Assembly (NCBI GenBank): GCA_012518185.1
Contig: JAAYTA010000063.1
Location: forward strand, 1 to 64,000
DNA length: 64,000 bases
Direction: 5' to 3'
Source: Methanobacteriota archaeon
GTDB taxonomy: Archaea; Thermoplasmatota; Thermoplasmata; Methanomassiliicoccales; Methanomassiliicoccaceae
Shown: positions 39,944-49,559 of the stretch, piece after piece
Layout of the letters: every line of letters starts with the position of its first letter
Position numbering within the stretch: the first letter of the stretch is position 1
The notes under the pieces: generated by a model
Seen by the model: only the letters and a program-made list of their open reading frames with translations
What the model was told of the DNA's origin: nothing
Database searches by the model: none
Made by a program: the position numbers and the translations under genes

Positions 39944-41062
39944 CTAATTATCGTTATCTTCAAGAATTCTAAGGTAGCCGTCTAGCAAGCGCTGTTTCAT
40001 GTTATCCCAGTTATACTCACGCTTCGCAGCTATTCTTCCTGCTTCTCCCATACCAACTCGTCTGGAAGGATCTCGAAAGACTTCAATGGCTTTACGATAA
40101 TTATTCTCGCTCCACTCTATTACTAGACCACACCCCTCACTATTAACTAAATCTCCACTAGTGGTCCCCTCTGTAGTAAGAACAGGAATCCCTAGAGACA
40201 TGGCCTCATATATTTTAGTAGGGGAATTACCAATGTAATTTCGATTAGAAGGATCTAATAGGCATATTACTACATCACATGAAGCCATCTCTTTTAGCAT
40301 ATCCTTATGTTGTAAAAATCCAAGAAATTGTATCTGTTTATCATCGGCACGCTTTCGAACTTCTTCCTCTAAGCGACCCCATCCAGCCACTTTGTAAATG
40401 CAATCATTAACCGTCCTTGTAACATCAATGGATTCAATAATGTAGCGCATGGGCTCTAATGTTCCAACGTATAGTAGTTTTAACTCCTGCCCCTCAAAAA
40501 TCGGCTCTGGAATATCTGTAGGCATGTTTATGCAGTTTTCGACCAATATCACTCCATGGCGAGCATTTGGTATCATATGGGTAGCATGCACCTCGCTTAC
40601 AGTTATGACCAAATCTGCTCGCCTGGTGAGTATGTTCTCTATCCGCAATACGATTCGGGGAACTATATGTGGAACATCAATAGAAATCATGCATGCATAA
40701 TTCTCATGTGCATCAAAAACTAGTGGGATGCGCCTAAGCCATGAAATTATGAAGGCGAGTGGTAGAGTATCGAAATCATGACTATGAACAACATCGATAT
40801 TTCGATACAGTGCAGTTATAAGTCCTTTTATAAAGAATAAGGGGTAATTAATTAGAAATGAAAACATAGAGCCTGCCCAGCCAGTTCTGATGCGGAGGAT
40901 TTTTGCTCCTCTATATTCATCATATTCTGGGAAAACTCGTTCACGATCCCATGCCAATATTGTGACATCGTAACCCTCCTGAGTTAGTGCTTCAGCCTCT
41001 TTGGCCACTCTCGGATCGGGGCGAAAAGCATTTGTGACTATCATTAGTACATTAGTATGCAT
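39944..41062 (-). CDS. Group 1/4 family glycosyltransferase
   Basis: GT-B architecture; KIYEAMSLGIPVLTTE. Confidence 0.88.
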   Translation of the reverse strand: MHTNVLMIVTNAFRPDPRVAKEAEALTQEGYDVTILAWDRERVFPEYDEYRGAKILRIRTGWAGSMFSFLINYPLFFIKGLITALYRNIDVVHSHDFDTLPLAFIISWLRRIPLVFDAHENYACMISIDVPHIVPRIVLRIENILTRRADLVITVSEVHATHMIPNARHGVILVENCINMPTDIPEPIFEGQELKLLYVGTLEPMRYIIESIDVTRTVNDCIYKVAGWGRLEEEVRKRADDKQIQFLGFLQHKDMLKEMASCDVVICLLDPSNRNYIGNSPTKIYEAMSLGIPVLTTEGTTSGDLVNSEGCGLVIEWSENNYRKAIEVFRDPSRRVGMGEAGRIAAKREYNWDNMKQRLLDGYLRILEDNDN

Positions 41063-41065
41063 TCA

Positions 41066-42022
41066 TTACTCCTGAGATACGTTTACGCTACGCTCTTCAG
41101 CTAGAGATCGTTTTGCTCCCTCAATCATTTCCAGAGTTCGGACGCCTACCATTCCAGAATTTCTTGTCTCTGTCAGAGGATCATTGATAGATTGTAAAAA
41201 GTATACTAGTTCTGTATGGATTGTGTTATTTCGCTCCACGCCTAATCGATAAGTGTAGCCTGATTCATAGATGATTACTTCTTGCGTTACTGCATCAATT
41301 AGAGCTGATCGATTCTCTCCTATAATCTCTACCTGACGAACTTTCCTAGGAGTCAGCCATGATAGTGTTGCATGAGCAATAGTTCCATTTGGCATCTCCG
41401 AACTGATGAAGGCAGCCTCCTCCATTATTTTTCTACGATACGCTCCTCCGGTGCATGATATCTTACATGGCCACATATCGAAAATAAAATTAGCAATATC
41501 GAAAGTATGAGGAGCTAGGTCAATTATGACATCGCGATCCGCATAAGAAGGTTCGAGATTCATCCAGGCCATATTCATAAAGTACATTTTGCCAAAGAAA
41601 TTGGACCTCGCTAGCCTTCTCACCTCATTCATAGCATTGCTAAAGCGGTAAATATGCCCTACAGAAAGTGTGAGATTCATCTCTTCAGCTAATTCTACCA
41701 GCTTTTTACCCTCATGCGAGCTAAGAGCTATTGGTTTCTCTACCAGGACATGTTTGCCAGCCTCCAGTGCGTCCTTAGTAGCTTTATAATGTAAGGAATT
41801 AGGAAGAACTATGTTTACCGCTGATATAGCTGGATCCTCAAGTACTTCACGATAGTCGGTGAATAATTTTTCAATATTATATCGGCTGCGGCAAAATTCC
41901 AAATTAGTACTTATTTGATCCGACACTGCTCGAACATTTACGCCTGGGATATTGTTATATTCATCAACAATTTTCTTTCCCCAATAACCTACACCTAGAA
42001 CAGCCACATTTAAATTTTTCAT
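41066..42022 (-). CDS. Gfo/Idh/MocA oxidoreductase (WlbA/WbpB-like)
   Basis: VAVLGVGYWGKKIVDEY; HVLVEKPIALSSHEGKKLVELAEE; cluster context. Confidence 0.88.
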   Translation of the reverse strand: MKNLNVAVLGVGYWGKKIVDEYNNIPGVNVRAVSDQISTNLEFCRSRYNIEKLFTDYREVLEDPAISAVNIVLPNSLHYKATKDALEAGKHVLVEKPIALSSHEGKKLVELAEEMNLTLSVGHIYRFSNAMNEVRRLARSNFFGKMYFMNMAWMNLEPSYADRDVIIDLAPHTFDIANFIFDMWPCKISCTGGAYRRKIMEEAAFISSEMPNGTIAHATLSWLTPRKVRQVEIIGENRSALIDAVTQEVIIYESGYTYRLGVERNNTIHTELVYFLQSINDPLTETRNSGMVGVRTLEMIEGAKRSLAEERSVNVSQE

Positions 42023-43107
42023 CCATTTTCCTCATAATAGTCAATGATGAGATCGCAGATACGATCTACTTGCTCATATTCCAGCTCAGGGAAGAGCGGA
42101 AGAGATAATGCAGTGGTAGACATATGCTCACTTTGAGGATACTTGCCAGGACCAAGGTCATAAACTTCACGATACGCTGGTTGAAGATGAATGGGGATAG
42201 GATAATGAGTAGCCGTATCTACACCATTGGTCGCTAGATGATTAGCTAGCGCATCACGATCATTGCAATTGATGACGTATAAATGGAACACTGGCACCAC
42301 GTTATGGGTGCCAAGCGATGGGAGCTTAATTTCACTTACATCTTTTAATCTTTCAGAATAATGTCTTGCTAAAGACCTTCTTCTTTCATTCCAGTCATCT
42401 AGATGGCGAAGTTGTACACGTCCGAAGGCTGCATTGGCCGTATTTAAACGTGAGGTGAAACCAAAAACATCATGTTCATATCTAGACGTGCGGCCACAAT
42501 TACTAAGTTTTCTAATATCTTCTGCCAGGCACTTATCATTTGTAGTCACTATCCCTCCATCGCCCCCAACGGTCATGTTCTTAGTTGGATAGAATGAGAA
42601 GCAGCCGATATCTCCAATCGAGCCGCATCGTTTTCCATTATATATTGCTCCATGGGCCTGACAAGCATCTTCTATGATCCTAGTATCCGGTGCTGCTTCA
42701 ATTATTTCATCCATGCATGCGGGATAGCCATAAAGGTGAACCGGCATGATGGCAGCCGTCTCCCTAGTGAGTCTTATCAAAGATGGATTAATATTCCCAT
42801 CTTCTAAAATATCAACGAATATCGGGGTGCCACCAGCATGGATTATCGACGTTGCAGTAGCTACAAAGGAAAATGGAGTAGTAATGACTTCTTTGGCCCT
42901 CACGTTGAGAGCTATCATTGCGAGGATGAGTGCATCAGTACCAGACGATACAGAGATTGCATAATCTGTGCCTATATATCTAGCAAATTCTTCTTCAAAT
43001 TTAAATACACTTTCTCCAAGAACGATGCGTTCATCTCTAAGAGCTTGTGCTGAAGCTTCTATCATCTCTTCAGTAACGACTGGTTTTGTGATAGGTATCC
43101 TATCCAT
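42019..43107 (-). CDS. DegT/DnrJ/EryC1 aminotransferase (WlbC/WbpE-like)
   Basis: IGTDYAISVSSGTDALILAM; CFSFYPTKNMTVGGDGG PLP-lysine motif. Confidence 0.92.
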   Translation of the reverse strand: MDRIPITKPVVTEEMIEASAQALRDERIVLGESVFKFEEEFARYIGTDYAISVSSGTDALILAMIALNVRAKEVITTPFSFVATATSIIHAGGTPIFVDILEDGNINPSLIRLTRETAAIMPVHLYGYPACMDEIIEAAPDTRIIEDACQAHGAIYNGKRCGSIGDIGCFSFYPTKNMTVGGDGGIVTTNDKCLAEDIRKLSNCGRTSRYEHDVFGFTSRLNTANAAFGRVQLRHLDDWNERRRSLARHYSERLKDVSEIKLPSLGTHNVVPVFHLYVINCNDRDALANHLATNGVDTATHYPIPIHLQPAYREVYDLGPGKYPQSEHMSTTALSLPLFPELEYEQVDRICDLIIDYYEENG

Positions 43108-43108
43108 A

Positions 43109-43561
43109 TTATTTTCTCCTGATCGGTCGCGCCGGATTGCCTACCACAGTAGTATCAGCTGGAACATCTCGAGTGACTACTGAGCCAGCGCCTACGAGAG
43201 CATTTTCGCCTATTGTGACGCCACATACGATTACTGAGCCAGCGCCAATTGAAGCTCCATTTTTTACCTCAGTAGGAGTGATATTCCAATCCCCCATAGC
43301 ACTAGGATTCATATCATTAGTAAAGCAGACGTGGGGGCCCACAAATACTTCATCCCCTATAGATACACCCGACGGGATGAATGCAAAGGCTTCAACCTTG
43401 CAACGGTCTCCAATAGTCACTCCTCTCTGTATTTCTACATATGCAGCTATCTTGCAGTTTCTTCCAATCTTACATCCATATAAATTGACGAAATCTCTGA
43501 TAATCGTCCCCTCGCCGATATCACAATCGACAATAGAGTAATAGGTGGCCAAAGGTTTCAT
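43109..43561 (-). CDS. Hexapeptide acetyltransferase (WlbB/WbpD-like)
   Basis: Left-handed beta-helix repeats; GASIGAGSVIVCGVTIGENALVGAGSVVTRDVPADTTVVGNPAR. Confidence 0.9.
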   Translation of the reverse strand: MKPLATYYSIVDCDIGEGTIIRDFVNLYGCKIGRNCKIAAYVEIQRGVTIGDRCKVEAFAFIPSGVSIGDEVFVGPHVCFTNDMNPSAMGDWNITPTEVKNGASIGAGSVIVCGVTIGENALVGAGSVVTRDVPADTTVVGNPARPIRRK

Positions 43562-43579
43562 AAGACCAGAAACTACTCC

Positions 43580-43601
43580 TTGAGCATAAGAGTTTGCTCA
43601 A
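43580..43601. promoter_or_regulatory. Inverted repeat in divergent glycan-cluster promoter region
   Basis: TTGAGCA-taagagtt-TGCTCAA. Confidence 0.4.
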
Positions 43602-43673
43602 TTAGGAATTATAATTGATTGGTGCCTACGTAACATCTAATCTTTTTTATAACCTCTACACATATCTTTTCAG

Positions 43674-44510
43674 ATGCTTATCAGTGTGGTCCTGAATGTG
43701 AAGAATGAGGAGCGATACATTGCAGACCTCCTAGATTCCATAGTTGTACAAGAGGGCCCATTAGAGATTATCGTAGTTGACGCAGGTTCTGAAGATAATA
43801 CTCGAGATATAGTTCAAAAATATGTAGATAGATATTCATTCATCCATATTTTCACAATGCCCGGTCGCCGAGGTAAGAGTACTAACTATGGAATAGCTAA
43901 ATCTACCGGTGAAGTCATTGCGTTCACAGGTGGAGATGATCTAGCAAATCCTAACTGGCTGAGAGAGTTGAGGAAAAGTTTTCAGTCCGGCGCAGATATA
44001 GTGGCCGGACGCTCGATCATGATAGGTCTGAGAGCCTGGGAGGAATTAGATAGAGTAGAGCTTAGGCATAAGGGATTTGACGTTTCTTATCCATCAGCCA
44101 ATGAGGCATTTCGTCGCGAAATTATTGGAGAGATTGGTGGATTCGATGATTGGTTTATTACTGCAGAGGATATTGATCTTAACTACCGTGCAGTCGATGC
44201 AGGATATAAGATCACTTATAATCCAAATGCTATAATATACCGAAGAACCAAATCGACTGTGTATGAGTTTTATCGGCAAGCATTCTGGAATGGTGTAGGT
44301 AGGAAGCAGCTAACTATGAAACATGGTAATCTATGGAATAAATATGATCCACTCAAGATGCTCCAGCAGAAAATGGGATTTTGGTCCTTGACCCGATTAA
44401 TAGTTGCTATATTAGGCTATATGGGATTTAAACTAGCAAAAGATTATAGAGCAGAGAGAGGAAGATATTCAACACATGAGTCAGATCTTATGGGAAAACA
44501 TTTTAATTAA
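43674..44510 (+). CDS. Family 2 glycosyltransferase
   Basis: LISVVLNVKNEERYIADLLDSI; EIIVVDAGSEDNT; GGDDLANP. Confidence 0.9.
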   Translation: MLISVVLNVKNEERYIADLLDSIVVQEGPLEIIVVDAGSEDNTRDIVQKYVDRYSFIHIFTMPGRRGKSTNYGIAKSTGEVIAFTGGDDLANPNWLRELRKSFQSGADIVAGRSIMIGLRAWEELDRVELRHKGFDVSYPSANEAFRREIIGEIGGFDDWFITAEDIDLNYRAVDAGYKITYNPNAIIYRRTKSTVYEFYRQAFWNGVGRKQLTMKHGNLWNKYDPLKMLQQKMGFWSLTRLIVAILGYMGFKLAKDYRAERGRYSTHESDLMGKHFN

Positions 44511-44527
44511 GCTGCTATAAATTCAAA

Positions 44528-45232
44528 GTGATATTTTTGGAGCTGAGTGTCGTCATTCCTACTCTTAACGAAGAAGAATGTATTGGTCAAGTGATGGATG
44601 AATTATTAGCCTCACTCTGTGATAAGACAAGGTACGAAATTATAGTAGTAGACGGTATGTCAAAAGATCGTACAAGAGAGATCGCACGTGCGAAGGGAGC
44701 TATGATTGTAGAGGAGCCTCGTAGAGGATACGGGCGAGCATATAAGACCGGATTCTCAAGAGCTAAGGGTAAATTCATTGCTACCATGGATGGAGATTGT
44801 ACATACCCTGCAGAGAGCATCATACCCTTGATGGAGATGCTTGAGGAAGAGGATCTTGACTTTATAACCACTGATCGCTTTGGTCATATGGAGGAAGGGG
44901 CGATGAGTGATTTGCATAAAATTGGCAATCTGGCATTATCATTCACTACACGCTTACTTTTTGGACGCATCATCAGAGATTCGCAGAGTGGTATGTGGGT
45001 ATTCCGTCGTGAAGTATTATCTAAAATAACTATGGAGTCTGATGGTATGCCATTCTCCGAGGAGATTAAAATTGAGGCATTCAGAAAGCTCAGATCTAAG
45101 GAAGTAATGATACGGTATCGTCGCAGAATGGGGAGAGTAAAATTATCTTCATGGGAAGATGGTTGGAAAAATTTTAGATTTTTATGGTGGAAGCGGTTTT
45201 GTAGCCCTCGAGATACTTCTTTGCGATCCTAA
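44528..45232 (+). CDS. Family 2 glycosyltransferase (dolichol-phosphate mannosyltransferase-like)
   Basis: LSVVIPTLNEEECIGQVMDEL; DGMSKDRTREIA; MDGDCTYPAESI. Confidence 0.88.
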   Translation: MIFLELSVVIPTLNEEECIGQVMDELLASLCDKTRYEIIVVDGMSKDRTREIARAKGAMIVEEPRRGYGRAYKTGFSRAKGKFIATMDGDCTYPAESIIPLMEMLEEEDLDFITTDRFGHMEEGAMSDLHKIGNLALSFTTRLLFGRIIRDSQSGMWVFRREVLSKITMESDGMPFSEEIKIEAFRKLRSKEVMIRYRRRMGRVKLSSWEDGWKNFRFLWWKRFCSPRDTSLRS

Positions 45233-45734
45233 TAGTTTCGCTCAGGGCGTCTTTTACCTTAGAATTATAGAAAGATGCTGCTGGATGATATGTGGCAATC
45301 ATATCTATTTCTTTGCCTAATATATTTATTGTGGTTAATTTATTAAGCTCATCTGCTAGCTTGATTTCACGACCAAGAAGATCTCTAGCAGCAGTCCTTC
45401 CTAATGCTACAATCAGGCGACGGTTTTGTAATTCTTCCTTCAGATTTGGTAGGCAGGCTGCCATCTCCTCTTTAGTTGGCTCTCGATTACCAGGAGGCCT
45501 GCATTTTACAGTATTAGTGATATATATTGAAGAGCGGGAGATGTTTTCTTCATTAAGCAATGCATCCAACACCTTACCAGAGCGACCTTGAAACGGTAGT
45601 CCTGTTTCATCTTCTCTCTTACCAGGAGCCTCTCCTACGAATGCAACTGGTGAATTTACATCTCCATCAGGACATACTATGTTTTGGCGATTTTCACACA
45701 ATCCGCAAGCAACACAATTTCGGAGAGTGGTCAT
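45174..45734 (-). CDS. Family 4 uracil-DNA glycosylase
   Basis: NCVACGLCENRQNIVCPDGD; VAFVGEAPGKREDETGLPFQGRSGKVL; TNTVKCRPPGNREPT. Confidence 0.93.
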   Translation of the reverse strand: MTTLRNCVACGLCENRQNIVCPDGDVNSPVAFVGEAPGKREDETGLPFQGRSGKVLDALLNEENISRSSIYITNTVKCRPPGNREPTKEEMAACLPNLKEELQNRRLIVALGRTAARDLLGREIKLADELNKLTTINILGKEIDMIATYHPAASFYNSKVKDALSETIRIAKKYLEGYKTASTIKI

Positions 45735-46258
45735 TTTAACAACTCCTCAGCTGTTACTAGAGATACTAGCTTAACGCCCATCTTGGCTAATCTTTCTTCT
45801 CCACCTTCTTGGCGATCGACGACGCATAGAGTCGCAGATACTCTTCCTCCGGCTGAACGCACCGATTCAATAGCCTCGGAAACTGAGCCAGCAGAGGTGA
45901 TGACATCTTCAATCATTAACACCTCTTCATCCTTGAGCAGAGCTCCTTCGATGAGGTTGGCAGTCCCATGATCTTTTTTCTCTTTGCGTACCATTACAAA
46001 AGGTATCTTGGTGCGTAAAGACAATGCGGCAGCTAATGGTATAGAGCCAAGAACAACTCCGGCGATACGATCAAGTTTTATGCATTCTGTATGAATTAAT
46101 CGAGCCATCTCATCAGCAATGATTTCGAGCACATGAGGATCAGTACTTGCCTTCTTTATATCAACATAATAAGGGCTCTTTTTTCCAGAAGCTAATGTGA
46201 AGTCTCCATATCTCAGTGCGCCACATTCGATCAATGCTTTTTTGATTCTTGAAGCCAT
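45731..46258 (-). CDS. pyrE: Orotate phosphoribosyltransferase
   Basis: FTLASGKKSPYYVDIKKA; VLMIEDVITSAGSVSEAIE. Confidence 0.93.
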   Translation of the reverse strand: MASRIKKALIECGALRYGDFTLASGKKSPYYVDIKKASTDPHVLEIIADEMARLIHTECIKLDRIAGVVLGSIPLAAALSLRTKIPFVMVRKEKKDHGTANLIEGALLKDEEVLMIEDVITSAGSVSEAIESVRSAGGRVSATLCVVDRQEGGEERLAKMGVKLVSLVTAEELLK

Positions 46259-46259
46259 A

Positions 46260-46823
46260 TTACCATGGCTCCTTCTTGGCGCCAATCTTGTATCCAATCA
46301 TGTTCACTAATCGATGGATAAGTGGAACAAATATTAATAACACAATTAACCCCACTATTGATTCTCCTTCAACATAAGTAGATAGCACCCATGAGGGATA
46401 AAATAGAATTGTCAATAAAAATGCCCCAGCTACAAAATCATATTGATCTAGTCCGGGAGCTTTCTGACCCCTTTTCACTCCAAGTCGACGTTTGATAAAT
46501 GATCCTCCTAGATCTCCTAGCATAGATCCTGTGGATAAGCACACTATTACTCCTATACTCTGGGACATTGTTCCGTAAATGATTCCATTATCTATCCTAA
46601 ATATATGTATGATCATTAACATCAATAAACCAGCAATAATGCCAGAGCCTATACCTCCGAATAGGCCACGCCAAGTTTTACCGTCTCCTAGCAATCTCTT
46701 ATTTTTCCAAGAACGATTGAAATCAATTGGCGTTCCTCTTCCAAAAAGTGCTGCGGCAGAGTTGGGCACTAATGCAGGAATGAATAATATAAGTCCCATT
46801 ATTGCTGCTGTCATGATACTCAT
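46260..46823 (-). CDS. carS: CDP-archaeol synthase
   Basis: Multi-TM; GDGKTWRGLFGGI; GDLGGSFIKRRLGVKRGQKAPGLDQYDFV. Confidence 0.92.
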   Translation of the reverse strand: MSIMTAAIMGLILFIPALVPNSAAALFGRGTPIDFNRSWKNKRLLGDGKTWRGLFGGIGSGIIAGLLMLMIIHIFRIDNGIIYGTMSQSIGVIVCLSTGSMLGDLGGSFIKRRLGVKRGQKAPGLDQYDFVAGAFLLTILFYPSWVLSTYVEGESIVGLIVLLIFVPLIHRLVNMIGYKIGAKKEPW

Positions 46824-46909
46824 AGAGAGGTCATTCGTTAACCACTAGATTATTTTTGGCAGCGATGCATTATCGGCATGCTTATTTCCCTGCTTGACAA
46901 TTAACAACT

Positions 46910-47248
46910 ATGATCATTACTAGAGTAGATGAGTCGCCCACTAGGCCAAATCCCCATGGAGTAGAGTCTAAAACAATATATGATCATAGTCATGGACAAA
47001 TTACTCATTTAACTATACAACCTGGACAAAGATTGAAGAGGCATATTACTCCAGTAGATGTGGCTTTCTACATAATAGAAGGAGAATGTGACGTAGAGAT
47101 TGGGGAAGATGTCCAACGAGTTGGTCGGGATACGTTAATTGAGAGTCCTGCTGAGATACCTCACGCTTTAGTAAATCCCGGTACCTTACCGCTGCGAGTG
47201 CTAGTTATGAAGCTTCCCCGTCCCACAAAGAAGACTGTCCTATTATGA
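46910..47248 (+). CDS. Cupin-domain protein
   Basis: LTIQPGQRLKRHITPVDVAFYIIEGECDVEIGED. Confidence 0.85.
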   Translation: MIITRVDESPTRPNPHGVESKTIYDHSHGQITHLTIQPGQRLKRHITPVDVAFYIIEGECDVEIGEDVQRVGRDTLIESPAEIPHALVNPGTLPLRVLVMKLPRPTKKTVLL

Positions 47249-48022
47249 TGAGGGTTTTTCTGAATTCCATAGCATATTAAAATTATCATACATTAGCTCA
47301 GCCACCTCTGATCGAGGCATCCATATAGCTAAAGCATTGGATGAATCTATCATCTCATCGGTCGTGGACGAGAACATTATCATAACCTCCATCCGATCAG
47401 CGATTATAAATTTGATCGCTGGAGCATACATGACTCTTACTTCTGGAATGAGTCTGCGGAGCTTATCAGCTAGCATGATCTCACCTTTATCAGTATTAAT
47501 GCTTTCACGGACGAGAGCTCGGATTACTACTCCACGTTCTTGTATCATTGGCAATGATCGCTCTAACGCATCCATCTCGCCCGGAAGGTATAGCGATCCA
47601 AGGAAAAGAACTTCATTCCTAGCCCTCTTAAGCAAATCCAGCACACGAGTGATTATCTTCTCCTCACCTCGAACTATCCACGCATTAGGTGGCTCTTTCT
47701 CTACAGTTTGATAATACATACTAGATAGTTCAAGTGACGCTGCATTAACATCAGTTACGAAGCGCTCTCTCTTTTCTCCTAGGATTTCTCGAGGATTCCG
47801 AGCACTATATTGCATTGGACGACTATCAGTCGAATTGACCCAACCCTCTTGTATCAAACGACTAAGGACATCATATATTCTAGATCTGGGTATAGCTGTC
47901 TTCTCAGATAATGCTGCCGCTCCAGAAGATCCTACAGCAATTAGAGCATAATACGCCTTAGCTTCATAATATGTAAGCCCTAGAGAGCGAAGGATACTCA
48001 GAGTTTGGTCATTGAAGTGCAT
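47243..48022 (-). CDS. TrmB-family transcriptional regulator
   Basis: LRSLGLTYYEAKAYYALIAVGSSGAAALSEKTAIPRSRIYDVLSRLIQEGWV. Confidence 0.88.
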   Translation of the reverse strand: MHFNDQTLSILRSLGLTYYEAKAYYALIAVGSSGAAALSEKTAIPRSRIYDVLSRLIQEGWVNSTDSRPMQYSARNPREILGEKRERFVTDVNAASLELSSMYYQTVEKEPPNAWIVRGEEKIITRVLDLLKRARNEVLFLGSLYLPGEMDALERSLPMIQERGVVIRALVRESINTDKGEIMLADKLRRLIPEVRVMYAPAIKFIIADRMEVMIMFSSTTDEMIDSSNALAIWMPRSEVAELMYDNFNMLWNSEKPSS

Positions 48023-48081
48023 ATAGAACTCAAGTGCCCTAATCTAGTGACAATATCTTAAAGAGTAGCTTTCGTAATGAG

Positions 48082-48846
48082 TTGAACATGATACCGACTG
48101 CTATGATTGTCAGCCTTGGTTATGCTCTTATCCTCATACTCATAATGGGCATTCTCCTGAAGAAGGGGATTGTGGGTAAGAGAATAGTTACGGCAGTAAC
48201 ACTAATGACGCTGATGGTGGGAGGCCTATTATTAGGAGGCGTTCCCGATCCAGTTTCACAGTTTTTGCAGATATTTCGAGGTCTTGCCTTAGGAAATGTT
48301 CCTATCATTCCAGTAATAGGTCTATCATTACTAATCGTCATTACATTAATCGCTGGACGATTATTTTGTGGATATGCCTGCCCCCTAGGAGCGGTTCAAG
48401 AACTCATGTCTAGGTGCACGGAGCAAAAAATCTCAATGGATAAACTTCATCCGCGATGGATAAGAGGGATTTTTACTATAGTTGTAGCAGTTGTAGCTTT
48501 TTTTGTTCCATTCGTAACGCTGGTCAATCCGTTTCGATTTTTTGATCTCCAGTTCATACCTGTTGTGACCATTATTTTCGTTGGAGTGGCTATTATCTCA
48601 ATTTTTATTTATCGCCCTTGGTGTCAATTATTATGTCCATTTGGAGCAATCTCAGAACTAGCATCTCGCTATAGTATATTTCGACTGCGTCGTAAACCTG
48701 AATGTATCGATTGTGATCAATGCGTCAGAGTATGCCCTACAAATCAGCCCGTTCCCAGAGGAAGTATGAGTGAATGTTACCTATGTGGCAGATGTATCGA
48801 TGCTTGCCCGAAGGACTCCTTAGCATATAGTCGGAAAGATGCATGA
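48082..48846 (+). CDS. NapH-like membrane 4Fe-4S protein
   Basis: CGYACPLG, CQLLCPFG and two ferredoxin-type clusters CIDCDQCVRVCP and CYLCGRCIDACP. Confidence 0.87.
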   Translation: MNMIPTAMIVSLGYALILILIMGILLKKGIVGKRIVTAVTLMTLMVGGLLLGGVPDPVSQFLQIFRGLALGNVPIIPVIGLSLLIVITLIAGRLFCGYACPLGAVQELMSRCTEQKISMDKLHPRWIRGIFTIVVAVVAFFVPFVTLVNPFRFFDLQFIPVVTIIFVGVAIISIFIYRPWCQLLCPFGAISELASRYSIFRLRRKPECIDCDQCVRVCPTNQPVPRGSMSECYLCGRCIDACPKDSLAYSRKDA

Positions 48847-48848
48847 AT

Positions 48849-49475
48849 TTATTCTGCCGTAGTAGGTGCATCTTGACCTGTCATTGCCATATATCCCAGA
48901 GGCAGTACTATGCGCCCGTAGTACTCATTAAGCACTTCCGCCATAGCTACGTATACTGCGCTGGCTCCGCATATGATGCCTATATATCCAGATGTAACAG
49001 TGATTGATGATATCGCAGTAGCGTCTCCGATCGCTAGCCCGAAGAAGAGTAGCGAGAGAGTGAGGAATACAAATTGCAATCCGCGATTTATTCGGAGAGT
49101 CGCCACAAACATATATGCCGTAAATACGCCCCACATTGTTAAGAAGAACGCCATGGTTTGTTTACTCTCTACCTCTGTCAGTCCCATGATTGGGAATAAA
49201 ACTATAGCTACTAAGGAAAGCCAAAAGAATCCATAAGATATGAAGGCAGTAGTGCCAAAAGTATTCCCTTTCTTCCATTCCATAATGCCTGCTAATATCT
49301 GAGCCAAGCCACCATAGAATATGCCCATAGCAAGTATTGCACCTCCCAGAGCAATTAAGCCAGCATTATGTAGATTGAGTAATATTGTGGTCATCCCAAA
49401 GCCCATTAAACCGAGTGGGCCCGGATTAGCAGTACGATCGATCATCGCGGCCCTAGTGACTGGGTGGTCGGTCAT
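48849..49475 (-). CDS. GPR1/FUN34/YaaH (SatP)-family acetate transporter
   Basis: [23 protein letters not shown]; six TM segments. Confidence 0.92.
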   Translation of the reverse strand: MTDHPVTRAAMIDRTANPGPLGLMGFGMTTILLNLHNAGLIALGGAILAMGIFYGGLAQILAGIMEWKKGNTFGTTAFISYGFFWLSLVAIVLFPIMGLTEVESKQTMAFFLTMWGVFTAYMFVATLRINRGLQFVFLTLSLLFFGLAIGDATAISSITVTSGYIGIICGASAVYVAMAEVLNEYYGRIVLPLGYMAMTGQDAPTTAE

Positions 49476-49559
49476 ATGTATTCTGACGGGAGAATTATCC
49501 TTACTATTTAATGACCAAGTATGACATCGTGTATATCGACGTATGATATTATATGAGAA

